Shown piece after piece: positions 1 through 10,900 of a DNA stretch of 25,370 bases; position 1 is the first letter of the stretch; each line of letters begins with the position of its first letter. A program made the position numbers and the translations under genes. Origin of the DNA: Botryllus schlosseri (lineage: Eukaryota > Chordata > Ascidiacea > Stolidobranchia > Styelidae); contig ATSW01093525.1 in assembly GCA_000444245.1 (NCBI GenBank), forward strand, positions 1-25,370, in the 5' to 3' direction. The notes beneath the pieces were generated by a model. It was not told where the DNA came from and searched no databases. It worked only from the letters and a program-made list of their open reading frames with translations.

Positions 1-25
1 TTCAGATAAAAATATAACCCAACCA

Positions 26-50
26 TGTTATGTTATGTTATGTTATGTTA
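26..50 (+). repeat. TGTTA microsatellite, five units
   Basis: Five perfect tandem TGTTA units. Confidence 0.95.
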
Positions 51-293
51 CAGTGTGGTATAGGTGGGCCGTGCTATAAGTCGGCAGTTCTGGAAAATAA
101 GAAGAATATCGGCCCGGCGTAAATTACCATAGCAGTCGACAAACACCATGAATACCCCAAAAACAGACAGCGTGGTAAGGATTAAATCCGGGTCAAAGTA
201 CAGAGGGTCAACAGCGTTGCGGAGCATTTGTGTGTCCTTTATGCACGCGGGCGTAACGGATAAAGATTTGTCGCGCGGAACCGGAAATCGCAT
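48..293 (-). pseudogene. Tetraspanin-like exon fragment, copy 1
   Basis: The minus frame includes DPDLILTTLSVFGVFMVFVD then CYGNLRRADILLIF, which resembles tetraspanin TM2 and the following loop (family pattern: hydrophobic run, GCxGxLREN, LL). The first glycine of the GC pair is Asp here. No clear splice sites frame it and a stop follows soon after, so it looks like a decayed fragment. A related fragment is at 8186-8290. It could instead be a chance resemblance within an unknown repeat. It lies in the ABCB intron after exon 18, on the same strand. Confidence 0.4.
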
Positions 294-300
294 GGCATAA

Positions 301-1458
301 ATAAGTGGAATTTTGTCTCGTTTATTATTTCGTTTGCAAATATTTTCATGGATTCAAAACACAGCAAGACTGCGATACAATGAAAAGGCGGGAAGAAGTC
401 TTGGAATAGTCAATCAATCGAACACCAACCTTACCTGATAATAACTACAGTAATAAATCGTATACTATGAGGCACTGCTGCACACTGACTGAGAAGTAAC
501 AAAAAATGGACCAGCAATGAAAATATAGAGGTATATGTCAAATCGCGATCCGGTAATGCCAAGCGAGGCATTTCTTCAGCAGAGTCAGCTTTTGTGATAA
601 TGGTGCGGTTTGATAGCGATTTCGCATTTGTGTGAATTCCACCAACGTGTGTACAGTGTGTAGCTTTGTACTACATGTTTCATAAGTTCCGATGTGACCC
701 ATCGAGGATTACACCCTTCAACAGTGGAAAATACTATCAAACTATCGTTCTCGTTGATCAGTACTCGAAATAATCACCTTTCACTACTCGACTCGAATCA
801 TTGGGCCTATAGCCCTACTGTCGGATTGACAGCTGAAAAACGAAGTACTGCAGCCATATGCACCAGGCAACAATATTCTGAAACAAACACAGCTGCGGGT
901 GTTGTTGGTAGGCCATATTTGTGACGTTATCCGCGCCGGTTATCGCGCGTCAATCATCGCCGAGATCGTCTCTTTAAACTCGCGATTTATCGTCATCAAA
1001 TCTCGGAGCTCGAGCGCAGAGCCGTGTTTTGTTATTGGTGAATACAATGAAGCGTGTCGACACGCGTGAACACGCCGCGTTCAGAATCAAACACGGCGCT
1101 GATCTCATTTTGCCGATTTCAAAATACCGCAAGAATTGCGATACCGCGAAAAGAGAGGATGTTATCGAAGGCAATTTGGTAGGACAAGTGAAAAAGAGCA
1201 GGCACACTCAATGAGAGCCCGCAGTTGTGTCGAAACAGCGGCTTCCAGGACATGCCCAAGCTATACTTCAAGTAGAGGTAGACGGGGTGAAAGGTACGCG
1301 GTTTCGCGAACTGCAATTTGGTAGAGTGATCACATACGTTTGGCATTGATCGGGGGTGGTTTCTTTCGGAATCACAGGATGCGTTTTCCTGACCGACGCA
1401 CAAAGTCTTCTTACGGTCCGATGACACCACATATAAATCCGTGCGATTTTCGAAAACA
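301..1458. other. Intron sequence left of exon 18, no gene recognised
   Basis: No ABCB exon for the rest of NBD2 could be found here. Bases 925-1150 are rich in CG dinucleotides compared with the surroundings and carry short open frames on both strands, none recognisable. Confidence 0.6.
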
Positions 1459-1709
1459 CGTTCAGTTACCGTGATACACTAGCTACTTCGACCAGTTGTT
1501 CTCACAATCACACTTACAAAGCTGATGCAAACATATCACAAAACCACTTTCTACTGCTACTTACTAGGCAGTTATGCCTGAAAAAAGCAGATATGAAAGT
1601 AGTCTACAAACTTTACATAACCACTTCGGTACAATAGTACAAGGAGTGACAACCTACTTGAGTACTCCGAAAGAGTAGGCGTTATACATTATTATTGACC
1701 ACCTCTGAG
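1459..1709. repeat. Dispersed intronic repeat (CAGAGGTGGTC family), copy after exon 18
   Basis: Shares TCAGTTACC, GCAAACATA and CTACTTTCTACT words with 8364-8543 and 12522-12670, and ends in GACCACCTCTGAG, the reverse of an end seen at 7259. It lies 117 bases past the exon 18 donor. Confidence 0.6.
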
Positions 1710-1825
1710 TGGGTGTATACAAGGTCAGGGAGTTGTAGATATCCTTGGCACACGGCCAAGTCGATTTGTCAAAAGTCGGTCCGGCTATCTCAAAAGGCAA
1801 GCTAGCATTCGTTCGCGGCACTTAC

Positions 1826-1938
1826 AAGATATTCTCCTTCACGCTCAGATCGAAAAGCACAGGCATTTGAGAGACGATGCCCATTTGCTGCCGCATCCAT
1901 GACACGTTCAGCGTTTTCACGTCCGTTTTATCCACCGT
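1826..1938 (-). CDS. ABCB1-like: ABCB exon 18: NBD2 Q-loop; last exon in window
   Basis: Reads [20 protein letters not shown] then [17 protein letters not shown], matching human RLNVQWLRAHLGIVSQEPIL. The Q-loop glutamine is kept, but the next residue is Met where SQEP is usual. Acceptor ttggcag, donor TT|gtaagt in phase 2, so at least one more exon follows. None coding signature, Walker B or H-loop was found in 1-1825, so the rest lies left of the window. Confidence 0.9.
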
Positions 1939-4900
1939 CTGCCAACAAGAAATACCGCGGTCAAATCGGGAAATCGCTGTAACGAAGTGACCGGCGGACG
2001 GAGTGACATCTTAAAAAGCCGATAAGATACCGTAGCGTAATGGTGGACAGTCCGGCTTCTTGATCGGTAGGCGGTGGAGTCAACCCCAGCCGGGTTAGAC
2101 CAAAGACCGGCTTACGCACTGGTATCCCATGGCTTCCCCGCTTGGCGCTCGGCATATAGCATGGAAAGGTGGTGCAAAACTTAAAAATCCTTACAAGGCT
2201 ATACCTGCACCTTCCTTGTCCAGCGGTATATGCACAACAGCCACTCATGGCATGCATGTACAATTGTACATTGTACAAAGTTCGTGTGTATGTATATCAT
2301 GAGTCGGTGTAATATACCGCAAAAACACCAAGAACAAAAATACAACGTCTTATTCCAATGCTATTCTTGATAGCTGTAGCTAGGGATGCATTCAAAACAA
2401 ACGGTGTTTTTAAAAAAGGCCTTTTAAAAAAAATTATGTAAAAGGAAATTGTGTTTTTTAAGTTGTAAAATTATGCCATAATTGTGTAAATACTTTACAA
2501 AAAAACATGTTGTATGAGCCTGTGGACAATTGCCACCCGGTGGCCGATATAGCCTACGTATGTCGATATGGGATGGTTGAAACCTTCAAAATAGTCTGTT
2601 CAACAGCAATAGTACATATATTTCGTCAAAGGAGCTATTTTTACCATATCTATTTAATTGGTAAACTCAATCAACTCTGATGTCACAATTGAATATTCGT
2701 GACGTGATGGTTTAAAAAAAACATAAAAAAAACATGTTTTAAATCAGGGCCTTGTTAACATGTTTGTTTTAAATTGATTTTTGTTATAAATGCAACTCTA
2801 GCTGTAGCTGTCAACAAGATCTTGTCTGATGGTAAATTTTGGCTTTGCCCATTACGGGGACAAGCAGAGACTGTCAGTAACGAAGTACTTGTAGTAGTAC
2901 CCAAGCAGCTCTTCTTGCTATTTATCATTCTGCTTAACATATTCTCAGACAAAGCGAATTAAGTAGAATGCAGTTGTGGGATATGTTGTAAACACGTTCA
3001 AGAGTGGATTGTCGATATACCACGGTAACGAATTTCGAAAATCGCATCAATTTGCAGTGTCACCAGACAGTTTGCGTCAGTCGCGATGGGCAATTTCGAA
3101 AGCCGCCCACCTTCGATCGGTTACCAAGAGTATTCCGAGTCTCGACCAAATCTACTCGTCGAAGCGCCTGGAGTACTTTTAAAATATTCATTTTGTACTT
3201 CCACTTGAAGTGGTTTTGACAGGTCTTTGAAATCGTTATCTATAATTGTAATTGAGTGGAATTTACGGTGTTGCTTGTATTTCTACCTGAGCGTCAACGA
3301 CGACAAGGCAAGGAATACTTCGAAATAAATCCATCATACATAATAATGAGGGATAAAATATACTATTGGACTTTGCAACTGTACAATTTTGAACGCAAGC
3401 GATTGCGCAATCCAAGATAGAGAACGTTAGACGTACCACTTTGCCTTCGTCCGCGTCGTAAAACCTTTCGATGAGTTGTATGGACGTTGATTTTCCGCAC
3501 CCAGACTGTCCTACCAGGGCCAATGTCGAGCCAGTAGGCACTTCGAAGTCGCATCCTTTCAAGACTAGGGAATCCGGACGCGTGGGGTATGAAAATTTGA
3601 CTTTATCAAATTCCACTGATCCCTTACAAGCAGCCTGCAAAGATGAGAGAAAACGGGTGTGTTACTGCGCATGTGCGCAATTACACCTTTCCGCGACTTT
3701 CTTGATTACACACCGGTTTTAGGCCTTCGTCGCTGTACGCGTCGATTTCCGGCGTGCTGTCCAGCAGGGCGAACATTCTGGCGGCGGAGACTTGGGCCTC
3801 GGCGAAATCAGGCGCGAAGGAGCTGTTCTGGCCCACGGCCATCGCGCCGAAGATAACGGCAGTTAGCACGCTGTTGTAGAACAAATGTACAAGATTGGTT
3901 AAGAAGAAAGAGGAGACGGTGCGTATTTCGTGGCAGTAGAATCAAGTTTTTGCAAGATTTTCTTTCGGCCATTAATTAGCCCTGGTTATGTTTGTCACAT
4001 TGCGTCAAACACAAATATGGATAAAATATGGATGAAAGAAAATGAAAATCTTAAAAAATCTTTCCCCAAGATATTGAAAATGAATATACGCTATACTCTG
4101 ATTCCGCTGCGACGATTTATGCGTATTCTGAATACTCCATGATTATACTATACGCGGACTGATTTTCGGTTTGTGCAGCATTATATCAGAGGTGTTCAGT
4201 AGCGAAGTAGTTCTACTTTTTGTCTGGAAAGCTGACACAATCACGAGACGCAAAGAGGTGATCGTGACGCAAACCATCAATGCGAAAAGCAAAGTTTCAT
4301 CACCAAATCGTAAAAAGGCGAGAGCGCCATTTTCACATCTCTATTGATATCTACCCACGGCGTATATACTTCTTGTCTTCAATCAGCGACATCGCGAGAA
4401 ACGTTTGTATTTGAAAAGGAAACACGTGCTTGAAATTCTAAGATCTAATCTTATCAACGAACAATGTAAACGGCCCCGTTCGTTATTTAGCGTTGGAAAT
4501 ATTAAATCAGATCATCCCTAACATACACGACGTGTTACACACGTACGCGTGAGAATATCCTAGCATTTGATTTGAAAAAGTCTGACTCTGTTCGCGGAAA
4601 ATACCTATACGATAATGCTGCTTGATCCTTCGGACGCTAATCAATTCATGACATACACATTGCATATACTATATGTATAATACAACGTAGCGAAGCGGGG
4701 GGATGAAATCTGGTTCAAAACATGATTCAGATGTTGAAATCGGTTACAGTCGGCTCAAAACTGGAGTTTGACCAAACTACTTCGGCTATTTCAATGAGTT
4801 CCGGGAGCAATGCTTCGTAACTGAGTTGGTCAATATGTAAGGAAGTATACTTCACTTCCTCTCTTTTAGAGCGGTCAGGTAGGTTTTGCCTTTTTGTACT

Positions 4901-7900
4901 ACTAAAGTGGTGATGTTTTAAGAATACTTTCCCTTGAAGCTTTACGATTTTTAGGCAAAGCATTTATAGATGAAATTATCATAAGAAACAGGCGTATCAC
5001 GTTAACCGAATAAATTTTCAGAAATCGCACCTGTCAGTAATTTTTCACTGTAGTTGAGAATATGTTTCTCGCCATTTCCAAAGTAATCACATCCGATTTC
5101 TTGCTAATAGTATGCGACACCTTCACCAAATCTACTGAAATTACTCAGTTGAGTAATTTCCGGACCTTAATTGATACTACAACTTGAAGTATAGGTATGA
5201 CCTCTTTTGGAAATGAGTAGAAATTTATGGGCGATGCTTAACGCATTCTTATGTCAAATATTGTTACGGTAACGGATGTCAGAATCCCTATTCCGCAATC
5301 AGTCATTGGGCAACGTGCGATTCAATCATCAAACCGACGCTTACATGAAGATATCTTGGAAGTCTTCGCCTCGAAACTCCACCAGGTAGAGGCCCAGACG
5401 GAAGACGCCGGCGTACGCGAAGTAGATCACGCACTGCGAAAATCCGTATCCGAGTCCGGTGAAGAGCGCCTTCTTATTGGCGTTTCTGGTGGAAGGAAAA
5501 GAAAGTCACACCAGTCGGTATCGCTACTCAATATTATGGCCGGAAATGGTCAGTAAAAAGTCGTTATGCTTTATCAGTATGTTCTGCCTACTTGCACGAC
5601 AAAACTACTTGGAAGTATAAAATAGTTTTCTGACATAGGCTTACGTCACTTTTACAATATACTTCTTGCAATTACATACTTGAGTACTTTTACTTCCACT
5701 TGAGGAAGTTTAGACATGTCTTGCAAGTCGCTATCTTTATTGTACTTGAGTTGAAATTTACAGCCTTTTACTTCTACTTGAGTATAGCAACGCTGACTGC
5801 TCCTTTGGCAGCCTATGATGGTGGATACGTACTTGGCGGGGATTCTGAGCTTTTCCCGGTACATTTGAAATATGGTTTCTTCTTTCGTCAACGAAGCGAC
5901 TGTTCTCATGTTGATGACAGCTTCGGTGGCGATTTTACCTGCGCGAACGAAAGATTTTCATCAGAGCAAGACCGCGCCGAAAATCTGTAAGCGTGTTATA
6001 TATAGCAACGTATGCGACGCAGCAATACGTTATATACAGCCTGATGCAACGGCGCGTGAAATCGGTTGCATAACCCTACTTCACAATGCGATACAAAGTA
6101 ATAACGTGAATGAGCGGTAGGGTCGTGGGTGACATGATGACATAATTATTCAGGTTGAAATTCGACTATATATTGCTAAAAGATGGGCCGTGAAATTGTC
6201 TTTATAGCTCAAACGAGAAAATAATTCTGTTACGGATGAGGCATTTGTCAGTTAGGTCGTATACCAAAAAGTTGGAATTCTTGGATGTTTTGACAACTAC
6301 TAGAACACGGCACTCTATACCAACTTCACATACAGGATATCGAGTCTGGCCAATTCTCATAATAACCTGAAGGTCATAATCCAATGGTAGCTCAATGATA
6401 TATGTCCAGCTATTTTAAACGATTGGCGTTATTTTCGACTTTGGATTCATTTTTTTTTGGTTCGCAACATAAAAGGTCGGGTTTGCTAATCATTACAGTT
6501 ATAGCTTGACTTACTATGGGACTATACGTATATCATGAGGAAACCAGTGCTGGGAGTCGATTTTTAAATGCCATATAAGCACAAAAGCATGTGCAGATAA
6601 GACAGTATAAGCGACATACTTGCGATGATTTACCGACTTCAAATTTGCACACAATCTAAAAAAGCAGCTATATTGACCCCAACTACATATCAGTAGTGAA
6701 ATTCGTTCTACCAATACAATCGCAGACTTGCAATCAGCAGCCATTCATTGCGATAAAGCAGTCCAACAACTCACTCGCATCTTCGTACGCCAACTTTTCT
6801 TTTTCTGCCTGTCCCATCAAGAGCGACATCTCCAAAAAGCCGCCGATCGCCAGGAAAGGTACAAACGCGAGCGTGCACAGCGTCAATTCCCAGCTGTAAG
6901 CGAACGATATCCCGAGCGCCACACCTGTACCGTATAACGACGATCGATTGATAAAATTGCCTCAAGAGTCACACTTTCGGTAGCGGTTACCGAGAGAGCA
7001 GAAGTTTTTCAAAATGGTGCCTATCCGCACGCCGGTACATCCTTGCACCCTTGCGGCGTCAGTGGCCAGTCTGCTGCACAAAGCGCCGGTGCTGTGCCTG
7101 TGATTGTCGAAGTAGGAGATGTCCAGCCGAAGCATGGCTTTGAACGACATTTGCCTCAAGCGTGTGGTCAGTTCCATTCCTGATTTCGAGAATAAGGTAG
7201 CCTGGAGAGAGGGCGCCAATCAATTTATAATATCCCGTATATAGTTTGCATTTGCAACCAGAGGTGGTCAATGTAGTCAGCTTTCCTGCTCAAGAAGAAG
7301 TGCGAATAAAGACGGAGATTTCTGAGACACATCTAAACTACTTCAAGCCCATGTAGGAAATGAGCCGTCTAAAACATTGGTTCTCAACGTTTTCCTTACA
7401 GCCTCGAGGTTGTAGGATTTTGTTACGTACCAACAAATTAACTATAAACTAATCAGCTTCACTCCGAATGTATATAGGATTATTAACATTGGCAGATTAG
7501 CAAATAAGTCGGCCCAAAAGTTTCGAAATAAATGCGAGCCGCAAGCTAACCCGTCCCTTATTAGTTAACACATACTAACAAGGCAAATTCTATACGTTAC
7601 AATTGTTTCTTCTCCACAAACTGATCTAGGTGAGGTGGAGCCGAGTCGGATAACACATAGAGTATTTCAGTATGTACTCCATGAATACATTTCTTACATT
7701 AGAAAAAATTGCGTCAACTGTTTATGAAAACTGTTATTTTACTGAAAAATAGATGCATTTACTATGTACCACCCAGACTTGGTCAAGATCATTCTAGTTG
7801 TCTATAATTACACTAATTAGAGCGAAATTCCGATCATCTAATTCTAATCTAATTTTTAAAATATTACTCTGCTCTAATTCTACTCCTATTCTGATTTGCG

Positions 7901-10900
7901 AAATGTTTCTGAGCTATAATTTTAATTCTAATCTAATTTCTGGTTTCCCTGTCCTGTTCCTATGCTACAGGTGAACTGTATGGTGCGAATAGATCCCAGC
8001 TTGCTGTACAGAGATTTGCTATTCTCGTGTTCATAAGAATCAACTGCGACTTGATAGCAACGGTGTGATTTGGAAAATTTTGACCACTTGACAGGACTTC
8101 GCGCACAATCCTACCTAAGTGTTGGAGGTTTATCTAGGCTCCTCCTCGCCATATTATCCGTGTAAGCGGTGTCTTATAAAAAGCCTATAGAAGTGGGCCG
8201 CCCTACAAATCGGCAGTTACGGAATAAATATGAAGGAAAATTGGCCTGGTGTAAATGATCATAGTAGTCGACAAGCGCCATGTTACCACAAAACAACGAC
8301 TTCGCGTACCACTGCTGGTTGACAACCACAGGTCTAAAACATAGTCAAGCAACAAGTTATCAAAATATATTCAGGTACCCGGGTACTGGGGCTATTTCTC
8401 CAAGTTGCAACGGCAATTTCAACCATAAAAGTGATACAAACATACCCCGAAACTACTTTCTACTTTAAATAAATCCAAACTGCACAAAGTTGGTAGTAGT
8501 GCCTCGAAAAGAATCAGAAGTACTCCGCTACAGACCCCCTCTGTTTGCAACAGCGGTTCCCACCTCCAATAAGTAACTGATAAAGGCCGTCACTCCCAGG
8601 ACCACGAACAGTCCCGCGTACAGACTGGCCAATCGGCTCTGCTCGTTCGGGTCGCCCTCCGTGAAGATTGTCAAAATGGAGGCGAACAAAATCGCATTGA
8701 GAGGGTCAACCGAGCCGGCTAAGGCGGCAAAAAAGCATCCGACTGTTAGATAAGAAAATCCGTCATATATCCGACATCATTGAGATTCTACAGTTTCCGA
8801 GACGCTTACATCCGATGTAGACAGCTTCCGGCTTGTTCATGGCTAGTATCCGCTTGAAGGGGGCTTCCGGGAGGTCTTCTTTTTCCTCTTCCTCTTCATC
8901 CTATAGATGAAATACGGAGGGATGTTGAAATATCAGTAGAGACGGCCGGTAACTTTTCAGGGGTGCTCAAGTCGTTTTGGGTATAATTCGCGGTTATAGT
9001 TTGAGACTGCTTATGCTGGTATGCTACTTAACATGTTCTGAATAATTAATTCATATAGAAATAAACCCAAATATTGTCGATTGAGTCTCTGACATGATTG
9101 CCCCTTACGTGGGGTTACCATATGTCCTCATTTAGGAGAATTTGTCCCCATTTTTCAGGAAACCGAAAACGTCCTCCGAGGACGCCTAAATATCCTACTT
9201 TTTGGGAATTCGTCGTCCCCGATAGCTTTGACAGTCATACTAATGGATAGTGACAACTACAAAACGGCATAAATGACGCAAATCTGCAATTCGGATGTTC
9301 GGACGGGTCTTCCGGGAGTAGGGCTGGAAAATCGACCTTTTTTAGTCAACACCAAACTATAGTTGCATTTAAAACAAACATGTTTTAAACAAATGCCTTT
9401 TTGAAAAAATAATAGTGCCGTTTTTCAAACGTCTAATTATGCCATAATTGTGTAAATACGTCCGAAATACCATGTAGTAGGAGCCTACGGACGATTTGAA
9501 ATCAAAATAGTCGACGTATACGATGTGGGGTGGCTGGAACCCTCGGAATCGTCGTCGGTTCAACAGTTTTGGCATGTAGATATTGATCATTGGTACCGAA
9601 TGGCCGGAATGGGTGTTCTGATGATGATGACAGCCGACCATAAAAATGCTGCATAACGATGTAGTCATGACTAAAGATATTTTTGGTCTGTTTATGACAG
9701 TGATCGGAAGCCCTTTCCGTCGAAGGAGCCCTATTTACCCTATATTTTCAATTGTCAATGTCAATCCACTGTGACGTCACAACTTAATATTCGTGACGTC
9801 TTGGCTAAAAACAACAATAAAAAACATGTCTTATACAAGGGCCTTGTTTTAAACATGTTTGTTTTAAAATGGTTTTTGTTTTAAATGCAACCCTAACCAC
9901 AGCAGTATCATTATAAAGTGGGTCATTTGGGAGTCGAGTCGGAAAACGACCTTTCGTTTATTAATTTATAAGTCAACACAACATGATTTCCCGTGAAAAT
10001 TCTCGAATCGGCAGTTTTCGAGTCCGGTAATCTACCTTCTGTAATTTGTAAAGTGTGTCCTCATCTCCGGCTCCCAAATATGGTAACCTTTTACCTTACC
10101 CTTACGCGTGTCAGCCGAAAATATTCGGGTCTATTTCAATATGAATATATGTTTCAATTGTATATTGAAGTTATGTACCTCCAATAGTATATTTAACGGT
10201 TTTTAATGCAAAACTGCTGACTTTTTACACTTTGGCTCTGGTGAAGCGAAAAGTAGCTTTTGGGTTGTTTTGCGGTACTTTGTGCGTGAAATTATGGTAG
10301 TTGCGGAATAACATATCCCGTGAGTATAAATTTACGGCATTACTTCTACTTAGCAGAATTGCTGACTATAGTTTGACTGCATATGTGTTTCGGCATGGTC
10401 GTAAAGATGCGCGTAAAATGTCAAGCGGCATCGGAATCGTATTTTGTAGCTCTGTTCTATTCCGAGTGTGATTCAATTGGATTATATTGTCTACTATTCG
10501 AGTTTGAAGATTCGACTCTAGTTTCCACCAACTGGTGTATTTTATTATCGAAAGCGATAATTTCGGGCTTGTTTGATATTACTATTACATACTAGGGGTC
10601 ATAATTTCGTCCCGTATTTAGTAGACAATGCTACAATCCTGTCACCTCATCGTTGCCGAAGTCGTTCACTGAAGAAGTCGATTTCATGTTTCTTGAACTT
10701 CTTTTGGTGGAGCTTCTATGGAATGAATGCGATGAAGATACGCTGACTTTCTTTTCTGAGACACAAAAGGATGTTTTTGCCTTATTTCGTTTCTCTCATG
10801 TACGGTGTACGAGTTGTGAGCTAATTCTGTACCCTACACCCTGGTGTATATAGCCGAGACCGAAATTTGAGAGGGGATGTATTTCAACAATGTGGCGTAG

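Noticed and set aside
1-1825. Remaining NBD2 exons (signature, Walker B, H-loop)
   Set aside because: No LSGGQ-, [11 protein letters not shown]- or AHRLST-like coding was found on the minus strand here.
2033-2096. Functional tRNA gene
   Set aside because: The B box and T arm are decayed and the acceptor stem does not pair.
1961-2278. 105-codon minus-strand frame
   Set aside because: It is the reverse of the tRNA-like SINE; the peptide is typical of such sequence.
5251-5556. 101-codon plus-strand frame
   Set aside because: Shadow of ABCB exon 15 on the other strand.
9369-9668. 99-codon minus-strand frame
   Set aside because: Lies inside copy B of the TIR element; not shared with copy A and no domain.
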